Made by a program: the position numbers and the translations under genes. Shown here in pieces: positions 17,954 through 28,499 of a stretch of 64,000 nucleotides of DNA. The DNA lies in contig NZ_JAANMZ010000003.1 in the NCBI RefSeq assembly GCF_011250555.1, forward strand, positions 62,001 to 126,000. Direction: 5' to 3'. The notes under the pieces were generated by a model. The model was not told the DNA's origin. It saw only the letters and a program-made list of their open reading frames with translations, and made no database searches. Positions within the stretch are counted from its first letter, which is position 1. Each line of letters begins with the position of its first letter. Source of the stretch: Bacillus sp. MM2020_4. Its GTDB lineage: Bacteria > Bacillota > Bacilli > Bacillales > Cytobacillaceae.

Positions 17954-18952
17954 GTGAATATCACTATTTATGATGTGGCAAGGGAAGCAAATGTATCAAT
18001 GGCAACGGTTTCCCGTGTTGTTAATGGAAATCCAAATGTAAAACCGGTAACCCGTAAAAAGGTGTTAGAGGTTATTGAAAGATTAGGCTATCGGCCAAAT
18101 GCAGTAGCAAGAGGATTAGCAAGTAAGAAAACCACTACTGTGGGTGTGATCATTCCTGATATTTCAAATATCTTTTTCGCTGAATTAGCACGCGGTATTG
18201 AAGATATCGCCACCATGTATAAATACAATATTATTTTAAGCAATTCCGACCAAAACAAAGAGAAGGAATTACACTTGCTGAATACCATGCTTGGAAAACA
18301 AGTTGATGGAATTGTATTTATGGGTGGAAATATTAGTGCTGACCATGTGGCGGAATTTGAAAAATCACCGGTGCCAATTGTTTTAGCTGGCTCTATTGAA
18401 GAATCAAATCAAATTCCATCTGTCAATATCGATTATGAGGCTGCCGTTTATGATTCGACCAAAGAGTTCATTGAAAAAGGTCATAAACAGATTGCCTTTG
18501 TGGTTGGACCGCTTCATGAGCCAAAAAATGCCCAGAAAAAATTAAAAGGCTATCAGCGTGCGCTTGTGGAAGCCGGCCTCCCCTTTAATGAAGAGCTACT
18601 TTTTGAAGGGGATTATACGTACGACTCCGGGATTGAAGCTATAGAAAAATTACTGGAAGCTACTGAAAGACCAACTGCTATTTTAGTGGGTTCAGATGAA
18701 ATGGCTCTGGGAGTCGTTCATGGTGCAGAGGACAAGGGCTTTAATGTTCCTAAGGATTTTGAGATCATCACCTCAGATAATACAAGACTGGCACTGATGG
18801 TACGTCCACAGCTTACCACGATTGTACAACCTTTATATGACATGGGGGCTGTTGCCATGCGACTCTTAACCAAATTAATGAATAAAGAAAAAACGGAAGA
18901 AAATAGTGTGGTTCTTCCACATCGGATTGAACACAGGCAATCAACAAAATAA
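17954..18952 (+). CDS. ccpA: Catabolite control protein A (LacI family)
   Basis: CcpA with HPr-Ser-P binds cre operators to repress or activate carbon genes. The LacI-type HTH ([20 protein letters not shown], residues 4-23) and hinge ([19 protein letters not shown]) precede a periplasmic-binding-type core with [13 protein letters not shown]. Length 332 residues (334 in B. subtilis). Starts at GTG behind TAGGAGAG. Candidate targets are in the window: cre upstream of acuA and cre upstream of ackA. In B. subtilis motP-motS lie between ccpA and acuC; here they are absent. Confidence 0.97.
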   Translation: MNITIYDVAREANVSMATVSRVVNGNPNVKPVTRKKVLEVIERLGYRPNAVARGLASKKTTTVGVIIPDISNIFFAELARGIEDIATMYKYNIILSNSDQNKEKELHLLNTMLGKQVDGIVFMGGNISADHVAEFEKSPVPIVLAGSIEESNQIPSVNIDYEAAVYDSTKEFIEKGHKQIAFVVGPLHEPKNAQKKLKGYQRALVEAGLPFNEELLFEGDYTYDSGIEAIEKLLEATERPTAILVGSDEMALGVVHGAEDKGFNVPKDFEIITSDNTRLALMVRPQLTTIVQPLYDMGAVAMRLLTKLMNKEKTEENSVVLPHRIEHRQSTK

Positions 18953-18954
18953 CC

Positions 18955-18985
18955 AAAAAAGGCTGCCAATACGGCAGCCTTTTTT
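18955..18985. terminator. Bidirectional terminator between ccpA and acuC
   Basis: AAAAAAGGCTGCC pairs with GGCAGCCTTTTTT around a 5-nt loop between converging genes. Confidence 0.9.
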
Positions 18986-20156
18986 ACATTGATTCACTTT
19001 TTTGCTGATTACGAATCGGATATAGTGCCTTTTCAAGCGTCAGTAAGTTTTTTTCGGTAATTTCCGCTTTTCTTGGGATTGGAGTATATAAATCCTCAGG
19101 GTCGTCCCATTCTTTTGGTAATGTAACCGGTGATTCTTTTTGCCACTGATTGAGCCAAGCCTCCGGTAATCTGCCATAACAATTTGAGTTTTCCGTCATT
19201 TCGAGCCAAATAAGTGCCCACGCCCTTGGGACTACTCTCCAGATGTCATACCCGCCGCCACCAACTGCAATCCACTTCCCATTGCAATATTGATGGGCAA
19301 TTTCATGGGCAACTTTTGGTATTTCCCGGTAGATATTCATTGTTGCTGATAAATGCGTTAATGGATCGTAATAATGTGAATCGGCACCATTTTGAGTCAG
19401 AATAACATCCGGTTTAAAAAAGGCAGCCACATCCTTAATGGATTGTGTGTAGGCATGCAGCCATGATTCATCTTCGGTAAAAGCATCGACAGGGATATTA
19501 AAGGAATAGCCATAGCCTTTCCCTTGTCCCCGCTCATTTAGATTTCCTGTGCCCGGAAACAAATATCTCCCGGTCTCATGAATCGATAAGGTACATACAG
19601 TAGGGTCATCATAAAATGACCATTGAACACCATCACCGTGATGGGCATCCGTATCCACATATAACACGCGTGCATGGTATTTTTCCTGTAAATACTTAAT
19701 GGCTACTGAACTATCATTATATATGCAAAATCCGGATGCTTTGCCGCGAAAGCCATGATGCAATCCTCCACCAAGATGGAGAGCATGGAGGGACTTACCA
19801 GTCATCACTTGATCCACAGCTGTTAATGTACCGCCAACCAATAAGGAACTTGCTTCATGCATATTAGGAAAAATCGGGGTATCTTCTGTACCTAACCCAT
19901 AATTTTCAGCTATTTCCTTCGGTAGTTGTCCCTGTCCTGCTTTTTTCACCGCTTCTATGTAACTACTGTCATGAATTAGGGACAGCTCTTCTTCAGATGC
20001 CATTTTAGGCGGAATCACCTGTTCAGGATCTAGTGCATTCAGTTTATTTAATAGGTCTACTGTTAATTTAAGCCGGAATTGATTAAAAGGATGATGACTG
20101 CTGAATTTATAGTTCAGCAGTTCTTCTGAAAAAACAAAGGAGCAGCGATCACTCAT
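18984..20156 (-). CDS. acuC: Acetoin utilisation protein AcuC, HDAC-family deacetylase
   Basis: The protein belongs to the class I histone-deacetylase fold. Zn and catalytic residues are visible in [32 protein letters not shown] and GGGGYD. In B. subtilis AcuC deacetylates AcsA and so re-activates it. The start was set at ATG 20156 because it overlaps the acuB stop as ATGA, giving 390 residues close to the 387 of B. subtilis; an upstream in-frame start would extend into acuB. Last gene of acuABC. Confidence 0.93.
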   Translation of the reverse strand: MSDRCSFVFSEELLNYKFSSHHPFNQFRLKLTVDLLNKLNALDPEQVIPPKMASEEELSLIHDSSYIEAVKKAGQGQLPKEIAENYGLGTEDTPIFPNMHEASSLLVGGTLTAVDQVMTGKSLHALHLGGGLHHGFRGKASGFCIYNDSSVAIKYLQEKYHARVLYVDTDAHHGDGVQWSFYDDPTVCTLSIHETGRYLFPGTGNLNERGQGKGYGYSFNIPVDAFTEDESWLHAYTQSIKDVAAFFKPDVILTQNGADSHYYDPLTHLSATMNIYREIPKVAHEIAHQYCNGKWIAVGGGGYDIWRVVPRAWALIWLEMTENSNCYGRLPEAWLNQWQKESPVTLPKEWDDPEDLYTPIPRKAEITEKNLLTLEKALYPIRNQQKSESM

Positions 20157-20800
20157 TGGGAAATCCCCGGAAGATTTGGCCATAGGACATGATGTCCTGC
20201 TTGATTAAGTTCCTGAATAAGTGCCGTCGGGTTCATGGTTTGAACCCTAATCACTAGAATTTTAAAATGATCATCCGTTTTATCCGGATAAACAAGGACA
20301 CTTAGAATGTTCGCCTTCCGTCTTTTGATAACAGTAGTAATATCACTAAGTACACCTGCAAGGTTAGGTACCTTAATTTCGATTTGTGAACCCGGCTGAT
20401 GGGCACCAGTTAGCTCAACCATTGTGCGCAGCAAATCCGTTTCAGTTACAATTCCCACTAGTTTCCTATCATTTATGATGGGGATACAGCTGATCTTGTG
20501 TTCATAGAAAAGTCCCGCCACCTCTTCTACAAAATCAAGTGGATGCCCTGTTATGATATTTTGCTCCATGATCGTCGCAAGTGATTTTTTCAAATCTTCA
20601 GGATGTTCATTGGCATGAAAAATGGATGGGGTGGCCTCCTGTATTTTTGCTACAGTAACCAAGCCAACCAAATGCCCTTCATCATTAACGATTGGGATAT
20701 GACGGATTTTTCGTGTCTCCATTACTTTCATAGCATCTGCAATGGTATCAGTCGGAAATAGTGTTGCAACATCTGTTTTCATAATTTCTTCTACTATCAT
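20153..20800 (-). CDS. acuB: AcuB, CBS-CBS-ACT regulatory protein
   Basis: The 215-residue protein has tandem CBS domains (about 7-60 and 75-130), which commonly bind adenine nucleotides, and a C-terminal ACT domain ([21 protein letters not shown] onward, 138-210). It likely senses energy state or an amino acid for the acetate/acetoin module, though the ligand is not established. Length matches B. subtilis AcuB (214). It is coupled to acuC by a 4-bp overlap and lies 39 bp after acuA. Confidence 0.93.
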   Translation of the reverse strand: MIVEEIMKTDVATLFPTDTIADAMKVMETRKIRHIPIVNDEGHLVGLVTVAKIQEATPSIFHANEHPEDLKKSLATIMEQNIITGHPLDFVEEVAGLFYEHKISCIPIINDRKLVGIVTETDLLRTMVELTGAHQPGSQIEIKVPNLAGVLSDITTVIKRRKANILSVLVYPDKTDDHFKILVIRVQTMNPTALIQELNQAGHHVLWPNLPGISQ

Positions 20801-20839
20801 AAGAAATCACCCTCAATCCAGAGTAATGTCAGGAAAATG

Positions 20840-21472
20840 TTAATACATAAATCTGTTCATAAATCGTAACCGGTCAAACTTTTGAATGGACTCTAAATCG
20901 ACTCGTTTCCCCATCCGCGCCATCAGACAGTTGGCAGGGTGGGAGCAAATTTCAGGATCATCGGTCGCATACCACTCGAGGCCACCGGCATTCATCATTT
21001 TCTCCATGACCTTGCGATAATCCCAGACATTTAATTTGGTTCCCTTTAAATCCCAATGCCAATAATACTCAGTAGTGATGGTAATATAATCTTCCATCGC
21101 ATCATCCATCATTGAAACGATTAAAAGGTTTTTACCAACTGAACTGCCGCGAAATTCAGGAATTACCTCAATCGCACCTAATTCAATTAAATTATCCATT
21201 TTACCCTCAGACCAGCGTTCAAGCGGATCAGGGTATAGATAGGTGACATAACCAACGATTGTATTCCGGTGTCGTGCAATAATAATTCGACCTTCCGGTA
21301 GTTCAGCAATACCGATTAAGGCCTGATGCTGCTGTTCAGGCGGACGGAATGCAACAAGGTCTTCATGGAATTCATAGCCTGCTAGTTTATTAGAAGGAAT
21401 GGGGCCTTCAATAATAAGGGTTCCCCGTGGAGTTTTTAATTGTTTTGCATTGTAAATCTTCTTGTGTTCCAT
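20840..21472 (-). CDS. acuA: AcuA, GNAT acetyltransferase acting on AcsA
   Basis: The 210-residue GNAT-fold protein matches B. subtilis AcuA in length. The acetyl-CoA site lies in the VIPEFRGSSVGKNLL segment. AcuA inactivates AcsA by acetylating the catalytic lysine; the target enzyme is encoded divergently and keeps that lysine (Lys549). First gene of acuABC, with a promoter overlapped by a cre site. Confidence 0.93.
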   Translation of the reverse strand: MEHKKIYNAKQLKTPRGTLIIEGPIPSNKLAGYEFHEDLVAFRPPEQQHQALIGIAELPEGRIIIARHRNTIVGYVTYLYPDPLERWSEGKMDNLIELGAIEVIPEFRGSSVGKNLLIVSMMDDAMEDYITITTEYYWHWDLKGTKLNVWDYRKVMEKMMNAGGLEWYATDDPEICSHPANCLMARMGKRVDLESIQKFDRLRFMNRFMY

Positions 21473-21509
21473 ACGGTCACCTACCTGAGAGATCGTTAGT
21501 ATTAATTCT

Positions 21510-21538
21510 ATTATACATAAAATTTATCGATAGAAAGC
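21510..21538 (-). promoter_or_regulatory. Promoter of acuABC
   Basis: On the minus strand TATAAT occupies 21515-21510. The hexamer 17 bp upstream (21538-21533, GCTTTC) is a poor -35 and lies inside the cre palindrome, so CcpA binding should block RNA polymerase. Confidence 0.65.
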
Positions 21539-21545
21539 GATTTCA
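21532..21545. promoter_or_regulatory. cre site (CcpA operator) in the acuA-acsA divergent region
   Basis: AGAAAGCGATTTCA matches the cre consensus TGWAANCGNTNNCA at all but the first position and is nearly palindromic. It overlaps the predicted acuA -35. B. subtilis acsA/acuABC are CcpA-repressed. Confidence 0.75.
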
Positions 21546-21610
21546 CAAAATTTTCTGCTTTATATAAAATTATTTTGTTAACAAAATTTTCTTAAATATT
21601 ATTTTTAAAA

Positions 21611-21639
21611 TTGTGAATACTTACTATTTGTACTATAAT
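21611..21639 (+). promoter_or_regulatory. Sigma-A promoter of acsA
   Basis: TTGTGA (21611-21616), 17 bp, TATAAT (21634-21639), about 30 bp before the start codon. AATTTTCT at 21585-21592, within a 15-bp CodY-box-like sequence, lies just upstream; CodY control is known for B. subtilis acsA but the match here is imperfect. Confidence 0.75.
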
Positions 21640-21671
21640 AATCTCATATTAGCAAAGAGGGGGAGATGGAA

Positions 21672-23390
21672 ATGAAAGTGGAAGCGCTGCCAGTTGTGCA
21701 AGGGGAGCATAATCTGAGCAATTATGATGAAACATACAAGCATTTTGACTGGAAGGAAGCAGAAAAGGAATTCTCTTGGAGTGAAACAGGACTTGTTAAT
21801 TTGGCCTATGAAGCCATTGACCGTCATGCGAAAACTCACCGGAAAAATAAGATTGCCCTATACTATCGTGATGGCTCCCGAAATGAGAAATATACATTTA
21901 AGGAAATGAAAGAACTATCAAATAAGGCGGGAAATGTATTAAAGAGTTACGGGGATGTGGAAAAAGGCGATCGCGTTTTTATTTTCATGCCAAGGTCTCC
22001 GGAGCTTTATTTTACTGTTTTAGGTGCGATCAAACTCGGTGCCATCGTGGGGCCATTATTTGAAGCATTTATGGAAGGGGCTGTAAGAGACCGCCTTCAA
22101 GACAGTGAAGCAAAAGTCTTAGTGACGACGCCTGAATTGTTGGAACGTGTACCAGTTCATGAATTACCTGATTTGAAGCATATTTTTCTTATTGGAAAAA
22201 ATGTCCAGGATCAAGGGCAGGTAATTGACTTTTTGGGGAAATTTGAATCGGCCAGCAAGGACCTCAAAATTGAATGGGTTGATCGGACAGATGGCCTGAT
22301 CCTGCATTATACCTCCGGCTCTACAGGAAAACCAAAAGGGGTCTTGCATGTACATAATGCCATGATTCAGCATTATCAAACAGCAAAATGGGTTCTTGAT
22401 TTAAAAGAAGACGATGTATATTGGTGCACAGCCGACCCAGGCTGGGTTACAGGGACATCCTACGGTATTTTTGGACCGTGGTTAACGGGAACGTCCAACG
22501 TCATTATTGGCGGCCGTTTCAGCCCCGAATCTTGGTACCAAATGATTGAAGATTTCGGTGTAACGGTTTGGTACAGTGCTCCTACCGCATTTCGGATGTT
22601 GATGGGTGCAGGGGATGAATTAGTAAAGAAATTCGATCTTAGCAGCCTTCGCCATGTATTAAGTGTAGGTGAGCCGTTAAACCCAGAAGTTGTTAAATGG
22701 GGATCAAAGGTATTTAATAAGCGCATTCATGATAACTGGTGGATGACAGAAACAGGCGCACAGCTTATTAGTAACTACCCATGTATGACGATCAAGCCAG
22801 GTTCAATGGGTAAACCAATTCCAGGTGTTGAGGCAGCAATTGTCGACAACCAGGGGAATGAGCTGCCGCCATATCGGATGGGGAATCTTGCCATAAAAAA
22901 AGGCTGGCCCTCGATGATGTACACTATTTGGAATAATCCTGAGAAATTTGAATCCTACTTCATGCCGGGTGACTGGTACGTATCCGGGGATTCTGCATAC
23001 ATGGATGAGGATGGCTATTTCTGGTTCCAGGGAAGAGTAGATGATGTTATTATGACATCAGGAGAGCGGGTTGGCCCATTTGAAGTGGAAAGTAAACTTG
23101 TCGAGCATCCGGCAGTAGCGGAAGCCGGGGTTATTGGTAAGCCAGATCCTGTCCGGGGCGAAATTATTAAAGCCTTTGTTGCCCTTCGAGATGGCTATGA
23201 TGCTACGGATGAACTGAAAGAGGAAATCAGACAGTTTGTGAAAAAGGGACTCGCTGCCCACGCGGCACCAAGAGAGATCGATTTCCGTGATAAGCTGCCT
23301 AAAACACGAAGTGGGAAAATTATGAGACGTGTCTTGAAGGCTTGGGAACTAAACCTACCAACAGGCGACTTGTCTACAATGGAAGACTAA
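21672..23390 (+). CDS. acsA: Acetyl-CoA synthetase
   Basis: AcsA activates acetate to acetyl-CoA via acetyl-AMP. ANL-superfamily motifs: YTSGSTGKPKGV (A3 phosphate loop), WWMTETGAQ (A5), YVSGDSAYMDEDGYFWFQG (A7-A8) and the C-terminal TRSGKIMRR with catalytic Lys549, the AcuA target. The ATG at 21666 is adjacent to the GAGGGGGAG ribosome site, so the ATG at 21672 is used; the 572-residue length and lysine number then equal those of B. subtilis. Divergent from acuABC and shares its regulatory region. Confidence 0.96.
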   Translation: MKVEALPVVQGEHNLSNYDETYKHFDWKEAEKEFSWSETGLVNLAYEAIDRHAKTHRKNKIALYYRDGSRNEKYTFKEMKELSNKAGNVLKSYGDVEKGDRVFIFMPRSPELYFTVLGAIKLGAIVGPLFEAFMEGAVRDRLQDSEAKVLVTTPELLERVPVHELPDLKHIFLIGKNVQDQGQVIDFLGKFESASKDLKIEWVDRTDGLILHYTSGSTGKPKGVLHVHNAMIQHYQTAKWVLDLKEDDVYWCTADPGWVTGTSYGIFGPWLTGTSNVIIGGRFSPESWYQMIEDFGVTVWYSAPTAFRMLMGAGDELVKKFDLSSLRHVLSVGEPLNPEVVKWGSKVFNKRIHDNWWMTETGAQLISNYPCMTIKPGSMGKPIPGVEAAIVDNQGNELPPYRMGNLAIKKGWPSMMYTIWNNPEKFESYFMPGDWYVSGDSAYMDEDGYFWFQGRVDDVIMTSGERVGPFEVESKLVEHPAVAEAGVIGKPDPVRGEIIKAFVALRDGYDATDELKEEIRQFVKKGLAAHAAPREIDFRDKLPKTRSGKIMRRVLKAWELNLPTGDLSTMED

Positions 23391-23483
23391 TAAATAAAAA
23401 ACCGCTGCGGAAAGTATTTAACGGATTTACTTGTGAGGTGCAAAACGATAAATCGCAGATTCAATCACATAAACGTCACAGTC

Positions 23484-23522
23484 AAAAAGGCTTAGAGATG
23501 CTACTATCTCTAAGCCTTTTTT
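23484..23522 (+). terminator. Terminator downstream of acsA
   Basis: AAAAAGGCTTAGAGAT pairs with ATCTCTAAGCCTTTTTT. It lies 94 bp after the stop codon; the intervening sequence has no obvious gene. Confidence 0.85.
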
Positions 23523-23578
23523 GAATAAGCACCCATAAGTGGTACAAGTTCATTAGCCGCATGACTGCGAGTTAGAAA

Positions 23579-23770
23579 AATAAGCGGAGAAATTCCGCTT
23601 AATTAGGAAATAGCACTGAAAATAGCTAAAATAAACGGAGAAATTCCGACTATTGGCTCGAAAAATATCAAAATGAGGGATTTTGCTTGGCATAACCGGA
23701 AAAGCTCCGTTTATTTTGCCCTAAAACGTGTCCCATTCTGCATTTAGCCGGAAAAACTCCGCTTATTTGG
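23579..23770. repeat. Cluster of four AATAARCGGAG hairpin elements
   Basis: Copy 1 (23579-23602) contains TAAGCGGAGAAATTCCGCTTA, a palindrome. Copy 2 (about 23629-23654) has AATAAACGGAGAAATTCCG. Copies 3 (23695-23716) and 4 (23746-23769) are inverted: CCGGAAAAGCTCCGTTTATT and CCGGAAAAACTCCGCTTATT. The 414-bp acsA-PBP gap otherwise holds only the acsA terminator. Confidence 0.85.
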
Positions 23771-23804
23771 TTGCACCCCTAAAGTATAGAAAGTTTTGTT
23801 CTGT

Positions 23805-26558
23805 TTAAGGTGTTGGTTGTTCAGTTTCTGTAACTGCCCCTATCGCAACATGATTCGATGGTGCGGATTCTTTGCCGGCAATATCGACGGCTGTGACATG
23901 ATAGTCCCCGTTGCCTCCTGTAAAGGAAAGGCTAGAGCCGCTGATAATACTCGCTACCTTAGTGCCGCCTTGATAGACTCGATAACCGACAATGTCATTA
24001 TCCGGTGACGACGTCCAGGTGATCGTATTACCGGAAACGGTAAGGCTTACTCCATCAGGACTTTTCCCGTTATCTACCATTTTAGCATCAGGAACGAGAA
24101 TTTTCCCCCAACGATCTTTCTTTGGAATAAGTTGACTTGTGTTCCTAAAGTTCTTTCCGACCATTCGCGTAATAAAGTCAGGGTTTAAGATCACACCAAA
24201 CTGGGAAAACTCTTGTGGTGTGGAATCCAGAGCCAAATATTTTTTCCCGTTAATGGTGACAAACTTGCTTTCCACCAAGCTATCATCAACTTTTTTAGGA
24301 ACATCATTCACATTAAAATAATCACTTTCAACCAAACCTGCTTTTGAACAAGCTGAAGATGGCAACAAACCAGACACAGCGCAATAGGAACGTTTTACAA
24401 TTCCTTCAGGCATTTGAAAGGTCTCTTTTGGAGCCACTAATTCCGGCTTAATGCTATAAGCAGAATTTAGTAATTCTGCCCAAAGGTTATTTGTCCGCTG
24501 GCTATAGGACATGCCGGAGGTCTTAAGGGATTTTGGTGTATCATATCCTGTCCAAATCCCGAACGTAACATTAGGGTTGGTTGCAACGAACCAAGAATCA
24601 ATATATTCATTCCCTGTACCGGTTTTACCGGCCCAGTCGGCTCTGAAGTTTAATTTGCTGTTCACTCCCGCTGCAGTACCAGACTTAATAACATCACGCA
24701 TCATGTCAAGTGTTAAATAAGCAGTTTGAGGCTTAAAGACATCAACCGGCTTCACTTCGTGCTGATAAACAACCTTTCCGTCTTTATCGACAATTTTATC
24801 TATCATATACGCGTCGATAAATTTCCCGTTGTTTGCAAATGTGCTAAATGCATTCGTATTTTCTTCAATTGTAACCCCGTTTTCCAACGAGCCGATGGCC
24901 GTAGATAGGTTTTCGAAATCCGGTTTAATAAGCGAAGTAAAGCCCATCTTCTCAAGATATTTAGCCGGTTGTTGATCAACGATATCCTTGTATAATTTTA
25001 CTGCAGGAACGTTATATGATTTTGCCAATGCATAACGGGCAGAAACAATCCCGCTATACCTTAAATCGTAGTTTCGTGGCCAAGGTGTGCTTTTGCCTGG
25101 AGCCAAGCTTAATGCTACGTCTGGCAGAGGTGTTCCCGGTGCGGCTTTCCCCAATTCAATTGCTGGGCCGTAAACAAGCAGCGGCTTCATGGTGGAGCCG
25201 TTTTGTCTGACAGCACTTGTTGCATGGTTGAGCTTTTGTTTATCATAATCTCTACCGGCAACGAAGCTGATAATTTTTCCCGTCTTATTTTCAATCAGTT
25301 CTGCCCCAACCTCGACCGGCTCCATCACCGTAATTGTTTCTTTTGTTTCAGGATCCTCTTTTTGCTGGGCTTTATCAGGGCCATAGTTTTTATAATTATC
25401 CTTTACGACTTGCATGGCATCGAAAATATCTTTGTCAATAGTCGAATGAATTTGATACCCATTTTGATGCAGATCATGGGTAGCTAACGTTTTATATTTA
25501 TAAAATAGAGTATCATCATTTTTTAGGTCCTTTTCAGTGTATCCGTCTTTTTCGGCAAGCACAGTGGTAAGAACCTCAACGGCACGCTTTTCAATTTCAA
25601 ACGTAAGCCATGGATATTTTTCAAGCGGATTAGGGGCAGGCGGAGTAAAATCCTTTGTAATATCGTAAGCCGAAGCTTCTGCATATTGCTGTTGGTTGAT
25701 GTACCCCCCATCAACCATTCTTTTCAATACGGTCTTCATTCGTGTCAGACCCGGCTCAAGATTATTCTTCACCGTACCTTCCCTTGTAAAAGGTGTATAT
25801 CCAAACGGGCTTTGCGGAAGTCCGGCAATGAAAGCTGCTTGTGGCAGTGACAAATCACTAGCATTTTTCCCAAAGATCCCTTTTGCCGCTGCTTGCACTC
25901 CGGCAATATTCTGACCGGAGGAATTTCTTCCAAACGTTGAAACATTTAGATAGGCCTCTAGAATTTCCTTTTTATCGAAAAATTTCTCTAACCGAAGCGC
26001 AAGTAGAATTTCATTTGCTTTCCGCTGGAATGAAACTTCATTTGTTAAAATTTGATTTTTAATTAATTGCTGGGTTAATGTACTTCCGCCAGATTGAACG
26101 GCAGAGTTTGTCACCTCTTGAAAGAGAGCACGGAAAACGGCCTTAGGAACAACCCCCTTATGCTGATAGAAGTATTCATCTTCAGTTGCAATTACAGCAT
26201 TGGCCAAATCCTTCGAAACATGATCAAGCTTTACTTCTTCACGGACGAGGTCGGTTCGAAGCCTGCCAAGATAGACATCATTGGCAAAATATAAATCTGA
26301 GGTTTCCGTGTAATTATAAATATCTTTCTTCATACTATCGTATGAATGGATGGGTTCATCCTTAACAAGTGAGGCAAAATAGCCGGCACCCACCCCTGTT
26401 GCAAAGGATCCTCCAAGAATGAGGACAGTCAGCACAAGGAGAAACAGGTTCCAAAAAACCTGATAGGTGATTCTAGCACTTTTAACGGTTTTTCTATGGG
26501 TAATCAATGTAAGTACGGATTTTGCTTTTTCCATCCACACTTGTATTCTTTCTTTCAT
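23805..26558 (-). CDS. Class A (bifunctional) penicillin-binding protein with C-terminal FN3 domain
   Basis: The 917-residue peptidoglycan synthase polymerises lipid II and cross-links strands outside the membrane. Order of parts: cytoplasmic tail, TM helix about 31-60 (FLLVLTVLILGGSFATGVGA), GT51 glycosyltransferase (EDEYFYQHKG, GGSTLTQQLIKN), a linker, the transpeptidase (STMK, SYN, KTGTG), and a C-terminal fibronectin type III domain (TVSGNTITWTSSPDNDIVGY). It resembles PonA (PBP1) in architecture, but the location near tyrS matches a second PBP1A-type gene found in other Bacillaceae, so I give no symbol. Confidence 0.93.
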   Translation of the reverse strand: MKERIQVWMEKAKSVLTLITHRKTVKSARITYQVFWNLFLLVLTVLILGGSFATGVGAGYFASLVKDEPIHSYDSMKKDIYNYTETSDLYFANDVYLGRLRTDLVREEVKLDHVSKDLANAVIATEDEYFYQHKGVVPKAVFRALFQEVTNSAVQSGGSTLTQQLIKNQILTNEVSFQRKANEILLALRLEKFFDKKEILEAYLNVSTFGRNSSGQNIAGVQAAAKGIFGKNASDLSLPQAAFIAGLPQSPFGYTPFTREGTVKNNLEPGLTRMKTVLKRMVDGGYINQQQYAEASAYDITKDFTPPAPNPLEKYPWLTFEIEKRAVEVLTTVLAEKDGYTEKDLKNDDTLFYKYKTLATHDLHQNGYQIHSTIDKDIFDAMQVVKDNYKNYGPDKAQQKEDPETKETITVMEPVEVGAELIENKTGKIISFVAGRDYDKQKLNHATSAVRQNGSTMKPLLVYGPAIELGKAAPGTPLPDVALSLAPGKSTPWPRNYDLRYSGIVSARYALAKSYNVPAVKLYKDIVDQQPAKYLEKMGFTSLIKPDFENLSTAIGSLENGVTIEENTNAFSTFANNGKFIDAYMIDKIVDKDGKVVYQHEVKPVDVFKPQTAYLTLDMMRDVIKSGTAAGVNSKLNFRADWAGKTGTGNEYIDSWFVATNPNVTFGIWTGYDTPKSLKTSGMSYSQRTNNLWAELLNSAYSIKPELVAPKETFQMPEGIVKRSYCAVSGLLPSSACSKAGLVESDYFNVNDVPKKVDDSLVESKFVTINGKKYLALDSTPQEFSQFGVILNPDFITRMVGKNFRNTSQLIPKKDRWGKILVPDAKMVDNGKSPDGVSLTVSGNTITWTSSPDNDIVGYRVYQGGTKVASIISGSSLSFTGGNGDYHVTAVDIAGKESAPSNHVAIGAVTETEQPTP

Positions 26559-26656
26559 TCAGGGCATCACCTCAATATAAAATCCCCTTCATTATAGCAT
26601 ACAGAAGGGTAAAAACTGACAACCTTCTACATTTTTCTGAAATTTCCAGTTGCTAT

Positions 26657-26685
26657 TTGACAGGAGGGGGGAAATATGTTAAAAA
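26657..26685 (+). promoter_or_regulatory. Promoter of the tyrS T-box transcript
   Basis: A perfect TTGACA (26657-26662), 17 bp, TAAAAA (26680-26685). Transcription would begin about 15 bp before T-box stem I. Confidence 0.65.
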
Positions 26686-26707
26686 AATGATAACAAAATA
26701 ATAATTT

Positions 26708-26951
26708 TGAAGCTGTGAAGGGAACCAACTGTAGTTCTTCTATCCCTGTTTGTAGAGAGTCAGCGGTGGTGAAAGCTGATACATATAGAAGAATGAATTA
26801 CCTCCTTGAGCTTTTTCTGTGAAACCAATGGCGAGTAGCGGAAAACGGTCAAACCGTTATCTTTTTTAAGTTGGAGGAGTTTGTTCCTCAAGCTGGGTGG
26901 TACCGCGTATTTTACGTCCCTGCATGATTGCAGGGGCGTTTTTATTTTTTT
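26708..26951 (+). promoter_or_regulatory. T-box riboswitch controlling tyrS
   Basis: The leader has stem I (GAAGCT near 26709 pairing with AGCTTTTTC near 26809), the AGAGAGTCAGCGGTGGTG region, the invariant T-box AAGCTGGGTGGTACCGCG (26890-26907), and an overlapping terminator ACGTCCCTGCA/TGCAGGGGCGT followed by TTTTTATTTTTTT. Uncharged tRNA-Tyr should stabilise the antiterminator. A TAC tyrosine codon at 26799-26801 on the 3' side of the internal loop is the best specifier candidate. It is followed by C rather than the usual purine, so a fold is needed to confirm it. Confidence 0.93.
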
Positions 26952-26967
26952 AACGGAGGGATTTTGA

Positions 26968-28224
<1,257 letters not shown>

Positions 28225-28230
28225 CTGAGT

Positions 28231-28265
28231 TTGGGCCCTTTGGATTTCCGGGGCCTTTTTTGTTG
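28231..28265 (+). terminator. Terminator of tyrS
   Basis: GGGCCC..GGGGCC hairpin with TTTTTTG tail. The stem is short and imperfect. Confidence 0.65.
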
Positions 28266-28499
28266 TATAAAAGGCATCGTATGTTTTTAAAACCTCCCTC
28301 AACTTGCCAATCCATAAGGTGGCTAGCGTATGTAAAATAGGCTATTAAATCAGTGGCAACAACCTAAAAAAATCATATTTTGTTGAAGAGAGCACTCGTG
28401 GTACTTTAAAGTTTAATTTACACAAAACTGACAAATTACCTTCGTTTCCACTCTCGTATTAGGTGCAACCTGTTGAATAAATACAAAGGGGAGGAAGAA

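Noticed and set aside
23391..23483. Stretch between acsA stop and its terminator considered as a small RNA or small gene
   Set aside because: No frame with a ribosome site and no stable structure apart from the terminator.
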